This document shows, piece after piece, positions 1 to 10,394 of a stretch of DNA of 64,000 nucleotides (the first letter of the stretch is position 1; each line of letters starts with the position of its first letter). Origin of the DNA: an uncultured Alphaproteobacteria bacterium (GTDB taxonomy: Bacteria; Pseudomonadota; Alphaproteobacteria; HIMB59; GCA-002718135); contig CACMPM010000005.1 in the NCBI GenBank assembly GCA_902615625.1, forward strand, positions 1 to 64,000, given 5' to 3'. Under the pieces are notes generated by a model. It had not been told where the DNA came from. It ran no database searches and was given only the letters and a program-made list of their open reading frames with translations. A program made the translations under genes and the position numbers.

Positions 1-923
1 ATAATTGCAGTTAAAGGTGCTGCAAGAAGCACTCCAATAAACCCCCAAATCATTCCCCAGAAAATTAAGGATAAAATAATCGTAATTGGATGTAATCCAA
101 AACTCTCACCAAATATTTTAGGTTCTACAAAATTTCCTACTATTTGATGAATAATCGTAGGCAAAATTATTATTAATACAACTAGTGTTGGGTCGTTATA
201 TTGAAGGAAAGCAATTGGTAGTGGAAGTAAAACAGCAATTACAGAACCAATAACTGGAATAAAATTTAAAATAAATGTTAAGCTACCAAAGATGAAGGCT
301 AATTCTAAACCTAAAAACCAATAAATTAATCCTGCAGCAATACCTGTAAAAGCTGATGTTAAAAATTTTGTAAATATATATTTTTTTACTAATCTAATAA
401 TGTCGTTCCATTCATCAGAGGTATTCTTAGGAGGAGTGCCAAGTAATAAAAAAAGTGTGATTATTACAACTAGAAGAAACTTTGAAATAAAATTTGCACT
501 GTTACTTAATATAGTACCAGCCCAATTAGTAATGGGTAACTCTGCAATTGTATTTCTAATTGTTTCTCTATCAATATCAATTTCAAATTGTTGAAGTTGT
601 ATTATGACTGCCTCAATCAAAATTATTACTTTTTGATTATAGTCATCTGCAGACTCCAAGAATGTAGCTACAGAAGAAACAATAAAAGGAACTATAATTG
701 AGAATAAAAGAACAATTAAACAAATACTAATAAAAACTGCTATAAATCTATGTACTCGAAGATTTAATGTCTGAAAATCAATTATTGGATCAATTAATAT
801 CCTTAAAAGAAGCGCTAAAACAAATGGAACCATTATAGGTTGAGAGAAATTTAAAATGAATGCGACAGCGATACTGGCCAATATAAAAAGAGAGCCAGAA
901 ATTACGCGATTATTTTCATTCAT
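1..923 (-). CDS. AI-2E family transporter (PF01594-like permease), C-terminus cut off by window edge
   Basis: Open minus-strand frame from the ATG at 923 to the window edge; hand translation gives MNENNRVISGSLFILASIAVAFILNF..., ending ...NFVEPKILGESFGLHPITIILSLIFWGMIWGFIGVLLAAPLTAI, typical of AI-2E permeases. Not in the ORF track because it is truncated. Confidence 0.88.
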   Translation of the reverse strand, partial: MNENNRVISGSLFILASIAVAFILNFSQPIMVPFVLALLLRILIDPIIDFQTLNLRVHRFIAVFISICLIVLLFSIIVPFIVSSVATFLESADDYNQKVIILIEAVIIQLQQFEIDIDRETIRNTIAELPITNWAGTILSNSANFISKFLLVVIITLFLLLGTPPKNTSDEWNDIIRLVKKYIFTKFLTSAFTGIAAGLIYWFLGLELAFIFGSLTFILNFIPVIGSVIAVLLPLPIAFLQYNDPTLVVLIIILPTIIHQIVGNFVEPKIFGESFGLHPITIILSLIFWGMIWGFIGVLLAAPLTAI

Positions 924-2077
924 TATTTCTTAGTAGATTGAGGGTTAAAAATTTCTGTTTTTTCATCTGATAATTTTTCAACATAAAGTGATTGACTCGG
1001 AAAAGCAAAACCAGCTTCATTATTTTCAACTATTTCTATTATTTTGACAGCAAGGTTTTCTTTTATTTTTAAAAATTCTGCCCATTCATTCGTAACAGTA
1101 AATGTTTGTACTAACATATCGATAGAACTATCAGAAAAACTATCTATTCTAACGTAGAAACTTGCATTTTGATTTTTTGCAAAGTTATCATCTTTTTCAA
1201 TTAAATTATTTATCTCGTCTCTGATATTTTTTAATTGATCAATACTAGTTCTATATTCTAATCCAATTAGCCACCTTATACGTCTATGATGTCTTCTTGT
1301 GTAATTGGTTACAGACTGCTCTGCAAATTTATAATTTGGAACCATTACTGGAGTTGAATCAAATCTTCTAACAAGGGTTGATCTAAATCCAATTTGTTCA
1401 ACAACTCCCTCTACTTCGCCTGAAACTAATATAACATCACCAACAGTAAACCTCTTTTCCATTAGTATCATGATACCACTAATTAAATTTTTAAATAAAT
1501 CTTGAGCACCCAGTGCAACTGCTACACCAAATAAACCTAATCCTGCAATTACTGGTCCAACTCTTATTCCCCACAATTCTAAAATTGCTACTGCTCCGAG
1601 AACAATAACAAGAATCTTCAAACCTTTAAGCGTCCAATCAACTAAAGGTTTTGAAATTTTTGACTCAAAGTTTTTTATTACAAATGAAAACGGTATAATC
1701 AATTGATGCAGTAGCCAGAATATAAGAATTGTAATTAATGATCTGTTTAGTAAATCTAAAAAATCTTGATTGTTATCAGAAACATCTAAATATGAAGAAG
1801 CTATAAAAAAACCTAAAACGACAGGTAGAAATTTTAATGGCCCATCAAGTACTTCAATTACAGCATCATCAATTTGATTGGAAGTTTTTGAAACAATTCT
1901 TGATAATCGATTAAGAATAAATCTAGCTATAAGTCTTCTAAGTAAATAAAAAAGAAGGAAAATTACAAGGCTTACTATGATATCTGTAGAATTTATACCA
2001 AAAACACCATTATTCCAAACATCTAAAAAAAGGTAGGTAAAGCTATTGAATGTTTCCATAAGCGATATATTTAACAC
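923..2077 (-). CDS. Mechanosensitive ion channel family protein (MscS-like)
   Basis: ORF 384 aa with several TM segments and the MscS core 'VIAGLGLFGVAVALGAQDLFKNLISGIMILMEKRFTVGDVI'. Confidence 0.93.
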   Translation of the reverse strand: MLNISLMETFNSFTYLFLDVWNNGVFGINSTDIIVSLVIFLLFYLLRRLIARFILNRLSRIVSKTSNQIDDAVIEVLDGPLKFLPVVLGFFIASSYLDVSDNNQDFLDLLNRSLITILIFWLLHQLIIPFSFVIKNFESKISKPLVDWTLKGLKILVIVLGAVAILELWGIRVGPVIAGLGLFGVAVALGAQDLFKNLISGIMILMEKRFTVGDVILVSGEVEGVVEQIGFRSTLVRRFDSTPVMVPNYKFAEQSVTNYTRRHHRRIRWLIGLEYRTSIDQLKNIRDEINNLIEKDDNFAKNQNASFYVRIDSFSDSSIDMLVQTFTVTNEWAEFLKIKENLAVKIIEIVENNEAGFAFPSQSLYVEKLSDEKTEIFNPQSTKK

Positions 2078-2085
2078 TCACTAAC

Positions 2086-2622
2086 ATGAAATTAAAATTT
2101 TTACTTGTTTTTTTGATTATGCTTAACTTAAAGAATACATTATTAGCTAATGAGACAGTGAATTTATACGATTTTTCATTCGAAGATATAGACGGTAACC
2201 AAGTAAATTTAGAGAAGTTTGACGGTAAGCCAATTTTAATAGTGAACACAGCTTCTAGGTGTGGTTTCACTCCTCAGTATGCTGACCTCCAAAATTTATT
2301 TTTGAACTATAAAAATAGCGATTTAACAATAATAGCTACAACAAGCAATTCCTTCAATCAAGAGTACTTAGACACCGAGGATATAAAACAAATTTGTTTA
2401 GTTAATTATGGGGTAGGTTTTGTTACCTCATCACCAATGGATGTGAAAGGAAGCAATGCTCATCCAATTTATGCATGGATTGAGGAGGAGTATAACGAAA
2501 AACCAAAGTGGAATTTTTACAAATATTTATTTGATAGAAATGGAAAGCTTATTAAATCTTGGTCTTCTATGACAAAGCCAGACAGTTCGAAAATTACTAA
2601 TCAGATAGATCGTTTAATCTAA
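2086..2622 (+). CDS. Glutathione peroxidase (Cys type), with N-terminal signal-like segment
   Basis: 'FDGKPILIVNTASRCGFTPQYADLQNL' and 'KWNFYKYLFDRNGKLIKSWSS' GPx motifs. Confidence 0.93.
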   Translation: MKLKFLLVFLIMLNLKNTLLANETVNLYDFSFEDIDGNQVNLEKFDGKPILIVNTASRCGFTPQYADLQNLFLNYKNSDLTIIATTSNSFNQEYLDTEDIKQICLVNYGVGFVTSSPMDVKGSNAHPIYAWIEEEYNEKPKWNFYKYLFDRNGKLIKSWSSMTKPDSSKITNQIDRLI

Positions 2623-2629
2623 AAAAAAA

Positions 2630-2655
2630 GGGCAAATAAATTTGCCCCTTTCTTT
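2630..2655. terminator. Bidirectional rho-independent terminator between convergent gpx and groEL
   Basis: GGGCAAA-TAAA-TTTGCCC stem-loop (2630-2647) preceded by an A-run and followed by a T-rich run. Confidence 0.8.
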
Positions 2656-2672
2656 AAAAATTTATTTTATAA

Positions 2673-4355
<1,683 letters not shown>

Positions 4356-4361
4356 TTATTA

Positions 4362-4667
4362 TTATTTTTTTTTCTTACCTGAAGTTATAATTCCCATGAT
4401 GTCAGACTCTTTCATAATTAAAAAGTCATCACCATTCATTTTCACTTCAGTACCAGACCATTTGCCGAAAAGTATTTTATCTCCTTTTTTGACATCCAAA
4501 GGTACTAGTTTTCCTGTTTCATCTCTTGCTCCAGAACCAACTTCTAGTACTTCACCTTCCATTGGTTTTTCTTGAGCAGTGTCAGGGATGATTATTCCCC
4601 CTGCAGTTTTTTGATCAGAGTCTACTCTTTTGACTAGGACTCTATCATGTAAAGGTCTAAAATTCAT
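4362..4667 (-). CDS. groES: 10 kDa co-chaperonin GroES
   Basis: '[44 protein letters not shown]'. Confidence 0.98.
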   Translation of the reverse strand: MNFRPLHDRVLVKRVDSDQKTAGGIIIPDTAQEKPMEGEVLEVGSGARDETGKLVPLDVKKGDKILFGKWSGTEVKMNGDDFLIMKESDIMGIITSGKKKK

Positions 4668-4708
4668 ATATCCTCTTTTGTTAACTAATTGAAATTAAAT
4701 CATTTTTT

Positions 4709-4737
4709 ACTAGCACTCTCATTATAAGAGTGCTAGT
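4709..4737. promoter_or_regulatory. CIRCE element (HrcA operator) upstream of groESL
   Basis: ACTAGCACTC-TCATTATAA-GAGTGCTAGT: perfect inverted repeat with 9-nt spacer, matching the CIRCE consensus TTAGCACTC-N9-GAGTGCTAA, 42 bp upstream of the groES start. Confidence 0.95.
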
Positions 4738-4818
4738 TATTTAAGCATTATTAAAGTCTATTCAAGAAGAAAACAAAAAAAAAATTCGAATTAATCAAAG
4801 TTATGATACTTTGAAAAA

Positions 4819-5841
4819 ATGGTTTTTTTTAGTGTTTTTTTAAGAACTCTAGGTTTTCTAAGTGCATTATTAATTTTTTTAATCATTATTAATATTTTGC
4901 TACATTTTAATAATGATTTACAAAAAAAATATTTTGTAATGACCGATGGTATCGAAAATTCCAATAACATCATAGCAAAAATTAACTTGAATGGACCAAT
5001 TTTTAATAACAATAGTAATTTTTTTGGAAATAATATTTATGACTATATAGATCCTGCTCAAGTAAAATTTTATTTGGAAGAATTAAAACTGCTAAGGATT
5101 AATACTTTAATTATAGTTATTAATACTCCTGGTGGAACTGTTAGTGCTACGGCTGAAATGGAGCAAATTATTAACGAATTTAAAAAAAACACTAATAGCA
5201 AGGTATATTTTTTTACAAAAGAAATTTTAGCATCTGGTGGATATTGGGTTGCAACTACAGGTGATAAGATATTTGCATCATACGGATCAATCATAGGTAG
5301 TATAGGAGTAAGTGGACCAAGTTGGTTTTATTATAATTCACCATTAAGTTTATCTTCTGGGGCTTTTGGTCAATCAATTGAAACTAAAGATGGGATAGAA
5401 GTATTTAACCAAAATGCTGGAGAAGGCAAAGATTTGTTTAATCCATATAGACGGCCTAAAAATAATGAAATTGAGCACTTACAAAATATTGTCGATGATG
5501 TTTATAATGACTTTATGACAAAAGTTTCTAAAAGTCGAAAGATTGAAATTTCCAATATACAAAATGATATTGGGGCTTTAATTTATAATAGTAATCAAGC
5601 AAAAAACAATTTTTTGATTGATGATATATTGAATTATGAAACACTTCTTGAATTAATCATTAAAGAGAACGAATTTGAAGATTATAAAATTTATGAAAAT
5701 AAAGTTGTTAATTCTTTTCTAGGAAATCTTTTAGCTAGATATAATGGTCAGCTTAGTAATAAATATATTTTCGAAAAAATTTGTAGTAGTTTAAAAACCA
5801 ATATCAATGTTGTAATTCCAATTTATTTAAAAGATTGCTGA
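4819..5841 (+). CDS. S49 family signal-peptide-peptidase-like protease (SppA-like)
   Basis: N-terminal TM; 'INTPGGTVSATAEMEQII' and 'ILASGGYWVATTGDKIFASYGSIIGSIGV' S49 motifs. Confidence 0.88.
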   Translation: MVFFSVFLRTLGFLSALLIFLIIINILLHFNNDLQKKYFVMTDGIENSNNIIAKINLNGPIFNNNSNFFGNNIYDYIDPAQVKFYLEELKLLRINTLIIVINTPGGTVSATAEMEQIINEFKKNTNSKVYFFTKEILASGGYWVATTGDKIFASYGSIIGSIGVSGPSWFYYNSPLSLSSGAFGQSIETKDGIEVFNQNAGEGKDLFNPYRRPKNNEIEHLQNIVDDVYNDFMTKVSKSRKIEISNIQNDIGALIYNSNQAKNNFLIDDILNYETLLELIIKENEFEDYKIYENKVVNSFLGNLLARYNGQLSNKYIFEKICSSLKTNINVVIPIYLKDC

Positions 5842-5842
5842 A

Positions 5843-6865
5843 TTAAATTAATTCACTGAGTTTATTGAGTTTAACAATTAGATTTTTATAGTAATTACTT
5901 TGATATAAAACATTAGTGTGAATATATTTTATTGATAGAGGTGAATGATTTTCAACATCAACAGTATCAGCAATGATTTTATTATGCTTAAGATCATTCA
6001 TTTGCGCTAAGTTTAAATATCTATTTTCAAGTGTTTTTTCATTATCATTAAAAAAAGGTGTGATCTCTAATATTTCTGTTCCAGGTTTACAAAAAATAAT
6101 ATTAGCTAAATTGGAACCATGTGGAGCAATTATTTTTTCAGCATTTGAAAAAATTTCTATTTGCTCTTCTATTTCATATAATTGAGGGTTAATAACTCTG
6201 TAACCTTTTTGTCTTAAAAGTGTTACAACATCACCTTCATTGATAATTTTTCTATAATTAGAATCTTCTCTAGTTACATATATTTTCTTACTTAATTCTA
6301 CATTGGTCTTTGGATTAAAAAAATTTTTTAGTATTTCAATAGAAGCATTCATATTTAAAAACTGAGGGAAATCTGAATCTATAAAGTAATAAAAATCATC
6401 ATCTAGAAACACAAATGTGAATTCAATATTTAAAGATTTTAAAATACTTTCAATGAAATTTCTATATTTGTTTGAGGAATTTCTATGAATTGCTAGTTTT
6501 AGATTTGTTTTTTTACTAAAGAAAATTCTTGGTAGAAAATGAAGTAAATTTGAATAATAATTATTACCTGCATTTGATCCAAGAACATAAATGTCTTTAA
6601 AATTTTTTAATGAATTTTTATTTTCTTTAAAATTATCAAAAAATTTTTGGGAATAAAAATGCGAAGTGTTGTTAAGATCTCTAGTAAATAATGATGAAAA
6701 TGTTTCATTAGTCTCAGTAATTGGAAAATAATAAAATGAATCAGAATAAAAATTACCTTTAAGTATATTGCAATTAATTGATAAATTACTAAAATTTGCG
6801 TTAACAAATAAATTTGATAAGCGTTTATCACTTTTTATTTTTGAGGAGTTTATATCAACAATCAT
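5843..6865 (-). CDS. Glycosyltransferase family 61 protein (DUF563)
   Basis: 'IYVTREDSNYRKIINEGDVVTLLRQKGYRVINPQ...FSNAEKIIAPHGSNLANIIFCKPGTEILEITP'. Confidence 0.85.
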   Translation of the reverse strand: MIVDINSSKIKSDKRLSNLFVNANFSNLSINCNILKGNFYSDSFYYFPITETNETFSSLFTRDLNNTSHFYSQKFFDNFKENKNSLKNFKDIYVLGSNAGNNYYSNLLHFLPRIFFSKKTNLKLAIHRNSSNKYRNFIESILKSLNIEFTFVFLDDDFYYFIDSDFPQFLNMNASIEILKNFFNPKTNVELSKKIYVTREDSNYRKIINEGDVVTLLRQKGYRVINPQLYEIEEQIEIFSNAEKIIAPHGSNLANIIFCKPGTEILEITPFFNDNEKTLENRYLNLAQMNDLKHNKIIADTVDVENHSPLSIKYIHTNVLYQSNYYKNLIVKLNKLSELI

Positions 6866-6919
6866 TATATTATCTTAATTAATACAGATTTCAGCAAATT
6901 TATATAATAACATTTTTTT

Positions 6920-6996
6920 TGGCGCGCCTGAGAAGAGTCGAACTCCTAACCTTATGATCCGTAGTCATACGCTCTATCCAATTGAGCTACAGGCGC
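6920..6996 (-). tRNA. tRNA-Arg (anticodon ACG), CCA encoded
   Basis: Reverse complement GCGCCTGTAGCTCAATTGGATAGAGCGTATGACTACGGATCATAAGGTTAGGAGTTCGACTCTTCTCAGGCGCGCCA folds as a cloverleaf; 7-bp acceptor GCGCCTG/CAGGCGC; loop CTACGGA gives anticodon ACG. Confidence 0.96.
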
Positions 6997-7181
6997 TTCT
7001 TATTTTTCAACCTTTTATCAACTTACTATTGAACATACAATGTTCATGGTACCACTATGGTACCACGATTTATTTATTTTAACATATTCTAGATTGTTTT
7101 ACACTGATTAGAACTAAACAATCTCCTTTGTTGGTGGTAAAATAGTAACTATAAAAATTTTTAAACAGAAAAGGAAATTAA

Positions 7182-7520
7182 ATGAATTCAGGAGAGAGAT
7201 ATAAAAAAGCTTGGTTTGATTATATGAGCAATTTAGATCGTGAAACTTTACCAAGTTTAATGAATGATAAATTTGAAATGCGATCTCTTACCAAAGGCCC
7301 ACAAAAACCTATAGAATCAAAAATAGAAATTTTAGAAAGAATAAGTAACATAGGTACGTCAATAAAATTAACACCAGAAGTTCACTATTCATCAGATGAT
7401 TTACTTGTTATGAGTGTATTATAGGAATGGGATACTGGAAAACGTGTTGTTATGTGGTTTGTTAAATTTTTAAACGGAAAAGCGATTCAACATATAACAA
7501 CTAAAGGAGAGCCAGCTTAA
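7182..7520 (+). pseudogene. Small NTF2/SnoaL-like protein interrupted by in-frame TAG (7422-7424)
   Basis: ORF 7182-7424 ends '...SSDDLLVMSVL*' and the same frame continues 'EWDTGKRVVMWFVKFLNGKAIQHITTKGEPA*' to a TAA at 7518-7520, giving a natural-looking domain end. Confidence 0.65.
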
Positions 7521-7525
7521 AGCGT

Positions 7526-8113
7526 ATGCTTGTTTATAAAAATATTAGAATACAATTTATAATTTTATTCATTGTAATTATAACTTTTACTCAAAACACT
7601 TTTGCAGAAATTGGAAGGGAAACTGGTCTAGAAATTCCTAGGTACGTATCTTTAAAATCTGATGATGCAAATATTCGAGTTGGTCCAAGTAAGAATTATC
7701 CTATATTCATTAAGTATATAATAAAGAATTATCCCTTAAAAATATTAGAAGAACATGAAGATTGGAGAAAAGTAGAAGATTTTAAAAAGAATATTGGATG
7801 GATTCATAAAAGTTTAATTTCTGGAACTAGAACTGGGATTGTTTTATCAAAAGATAATGAATATATTGAATTACTAAATACTTTAGATGGCAATGTTATA
7901 GGAGAAATAGGAAAACACAACATCGTAAATTTAAAAAAATGTAAAACTAATTGGTGCTTAGTTTCAGTAGGAAATTTCAAAGGCTGGATGTATAAAAAAA
8001 ATATTTGGGGTGTTAACCAAAAAGAAATTTTTAACATAAACCTTCTCCAAGAATTTGTACATTTATATTGGAAGAGTATTAACTCTCTGAGCAAAATACA
8101 AAAAAAGTTATAA
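7526..8113 (+). CDS. Secreted bacterial SH3-domain-like protein
   Basis: Signal peptide then 'YVSLKSDDANIRVGPSKNYPIFIKYI...LEEHEDWRKVEDFKKNIGWIHKSLISGTR' (SH3), second SH3-like unit 'CKTNWCLVSVGNFKGWMYKKNIWGV'. Confidence 0.82.
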   Translation: MLVYKNIRIQFIILFIVIITFTQNTFAEIGRETGLEIPRYVSLKSDDANIRVGPSKNYPIFIKYIIKNYPLKILEEHEDWRKVEDFKKNIGWIHKSLISGTRTGIVLSKDNEYIELLNTLDGNVIGEIGKHNIVNLKKCKTNWCLVSVGNFKGWMYKKNIWGVNQKEIFNINLLQEFVHLYWKSINSLSKIQKKL

Positions 8114-8117
8114 AAAT

Positions 8118-8192
8118 TGGCAGAGGTAATAATATTCAAACGTACAAATGCTAACTTCAAAAATCAGTATTTTACAGCTAGGCGACGAACGA
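8118..8192 (-). pseudogene. Decayed tRNA-Gln copy (tRNA pseudogene)
   Basis: Ungapped hand alignment to the intact tRNA-Gln at 9468-9542 gives 52/75 identities; 19 of 23 differences replace G/C by A/T. Acceptor and D stems are broken; the TTTTTG anticodon-loop core remains. Confidence 0.8.
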
Positions 8193-8450
8193 AATATAGA
8201 AAATATGAAAAAAAAATTAGAGAATTGTAAATTCAATCATAAAGTATGCGAAGAATTTAACATAAAATAAACCAGCAAGTACAACCTTGGCGAAGTTAAT
8301 TGATACAAAATAGTTCAGATGAGCAAAAATACATAATTATTTTATTCTAAAAATAGTAGCCTAATTTAAACATATGTTGGGCATGAAGTTTTGATCTAGC
8401 AATTTTTGCAATTAATTAAAGAACAAGTAATATATAGTTTAAAAATACGG

Positions 8451-9242
8451 TTAGGAAAAATTTTTTTCAAAAAAATAATCTAAAATATTTTTTTGATGAG
8501 TAAATTGACTTTTGCTTATTAATTGAAAGTCTAAATTTTTTAAAAATTGGGTAACAACCATTGTATTCTGTGGAAAAATTTCTATTTGCAAAAACACTTT
8601 ATTATTATCAAGTAAATTTTTTATACCCTTAAGCACAAATAGTTCATGACCTTCTGTATCAATTTTTATAGCAATATGCTCATTTTTAATTTTTATTAAA
8701 TCATCACCTATTCGATATTTTATTTTTATATTACCTTTATCACTAATTTTAGCTCCTCCAGACTGACTAAGTCCAAATCTATTTTTCGCTTCAAGGAAAC
8801 TTTCTCCATTTTTATTTGATAATGCATAATCATATAGGAGAATTCTATTATTAAAGTTATTTAAATTAATATTTTCTTTTAATCTTTTGAAAGCATCTTT
8901 ATGTGGCTCAAATGCGTGAATAGTTAAATTTGAATGTTTTTTAGCCATTAATATAGAATAGATTCCTATATTTGATCCAATATCTATAAAGCTATTAATT
9001 GAATATTTTTTTATACTTTTTGAAAGAATATTAAGTTGTTTTTCCTCATAATAACCATTCATAAATAATTCTCTATCTATTGAATCTCTAATATTCAAAA
9101 AAAATTTTACATCTTTGAAATTATAGTAAAATTTATCTTTTTTAATCTTAAAAAGAATTCTTCTTAAAAGAGAGTTAGATAATCTTTTTACTATTGGTAA
9201 TCTTCTTAAAATATAAAATATTTTCAGAAATAAAGTTTTCAT
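8451..9242 (-). CDS. FkbM family methyltransferase
   Basis: SAM motif 'NSFIDIGSNIGIYSILMAKKHSNLTIHAFEPHKDAFKRLKENINLNN' and 'IAIKIDTEGHELFVLKGI'. Confidence 0.9.
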   Translation of the reverse strand: MKTLFLKIFYILRRLPIVKRLSNSLLRRILFKIKKDKFYYNFKDVKFFLNIRDSIDRELFMNGYYEEKQLNILSKSIKKYSINSFIDIGSNIGIYSILMAKKHSNLTIHAFEPHKDAFKRLKENINLNNFNNRILLYDYALSNKNGESFLEAKNRFGLSQSGGAKISDKGNIKIKYRIGDDLIKIKNEHIAIKIDTEGHELFVLKGIKNLLDNNKVFLQIEIFPQNTMVVTQFLKNLDFQLISKSQFTHQKNILDYFFEKNFS

Positions 9243-9372
9243 GGTTTATTAATAGCTATAATAATTTTTAAGTTATTAATCTATAATGTTTTTAAATATT
9301 AGATAAATAATGACTAAACTTTAACATAGGTTGCACACTGGATTTTTAATCGATTAAAATTCTAAGCTAGTG

Positions 9373-9400
9373 GAGCATTCAAATGCTCGATCTTTTTCTT
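9373..9400 (+). terminator. Rho-independent terminator-like hairpin on + strand with no annotated upstream + strand gene
   Basis: GAGCAT-TCAA-ATGCTC followed by GATCTTTTTCTTT. Confidence 0.5.
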
Positions 9401-9467
9401 TGCAAAATTACTGAGTGTGGCTAGAGAGTGAAAAGAATATGAATTAAGTAAATATTTTTAGAAAAAT

Positions 9468-9542
9468 TGGCTGGGGCGGTAGGATTCGAACCTACGAATG
9501 CCGACTCCAAAAACCGGTGCCTTACCGCTTGGCGACGCCCCA
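9468..9542 (-). tRNA. tRNA-Gln (anticodon TTG), CCA encoded
   Basis: Reverse complement TGGGGCGTCGCCAAGCGGTAAGGCACCGGTTTTTGGAGTCGGCATTCGTAGGTTCGAATCCTACCGCCCCAGCCA; anticodon loop TTTTGGA gives UUG; intact acceptor, D and T arms. Confidence 0.96.
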
Positions 9543-9704
9543 AATTATGATTACTCTCTAGTATTTAGCATAAAATAAGTCAAATTCTTCAAGTGCGACA
9601 TTACCATAAATAGGAACAAAAAGCAGAAAAAGTGATCAGTATTGATTCAAGATTAATTCATAGCAAGGGATTTACATTTTTAAGGCTAAAACTATTTAAT
9701 TTTT

Positions 9705-10394
9705 ATGAGAAAATTACTTGCTACAATTATATCTTTATCAATATTTCTACCTATTTTTCAGGTCAATGCAAATACAGAAAAATTGTATGAGAGACTTGTT
9801 AATGATTGGTCTATTATTTTTCCTGATGGTAATAGAAATGCAGCAGGGCCAAGATTTTTTAAATATATTTTAGATCAAAACTTAGAATATGAAGAGTTTA
9901 TGCAATTTAACAAGTTATATTGTGCTGTTTCAGGTTCTCTAATTCCCCCAGATGCACAGCCAGATGAAATTTTTCTTACAAATTTAGAAAATGATGAAAG
10001 AATTTGTGGTCAATATTATAAATGTTGTTGGCCTTGCTTATGCGATGTAATGAAATATTCAGAAACAAAAAAAATCAACATTGATTTTAAAGATCAATCA
10101 AAAGATATCTATACAATCGTTATTGATAATCCATGCAATAAAAATGATTTTCCCGAACTCGTTAATAGAGATTATTTTTGTGAAGGTAATGAATTAAATA
10201 AACAACATACATACTCAGTAGATAACAAACTTGTTATTGGTGTATTGCATAATGCAAAAATATGTGATGCTTACGATATAGATTATATAAAAAATGATCA
10301 GATAACTGGTCCTATGTGCGAAGCTAGAAATAGTATGCCTCTAGAAGAACTTAATTTTGGAATGGGTGACATTTTTATTAGATTGGCAAATTGA
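9705..10394 (+). CDS. Cys-rich secreted protein of unknown function (motif CGQYYKCCWPCLCD)
   Basis: N-terminal signal peptide 'MRKLLATIISLSIFLPIFQVNA'; clustered cysteines; no family recognised. Confidence 0.8.
   Translation: MRKLLATIISLSIFLPIFQVNANTEKLYERLVNDWSIIFPDGNRNAAGPRFFKYILDQNLEYEEFMQFNKLYCAVSGSLIPPDAQPDEIFLTNLENDERICGQYYKCCWPCLCDVMKYSETKKINIDFKDQSKDIYTIVIDNPCNKNDFPELVNRDYFCEGNELNKQHTYSVDNKLVIGVLHNAKICDAYDIDYIKNDQITGPMCEARNSMPLEELNFGMGDIFIRLAN

Noticed and set aside
400-594. 64-aa + strand ORF at 400-594
   Set aside because: Antisense to the AI-2E transporter reading frame.
2043-2270. 75-aa minus ORF overlapping the start of glutathione peroxidase
   Set aside because: Overlaps two well-supported genes; no motif.
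5833-5858. Palindrome TGAATTAA-A-TTAATTCA at the convergent sppA/GT61 ends
   Set aside because: Very AT-rich with no G/C-stabilised stem or T-run; likely chance in this composition.
6607-6831. 74-aa minus ORF within the GT61 gene in another frame
   Set aside because: Alternative frame of a supported coding gene in AT-rich DNA.
7804-8160. 118-aa minus-strand ORF opposite the SH3 protein
   Set aside because: Antisense to a gene with signal peptide and recognisable SH3 domains; no recognisable features.
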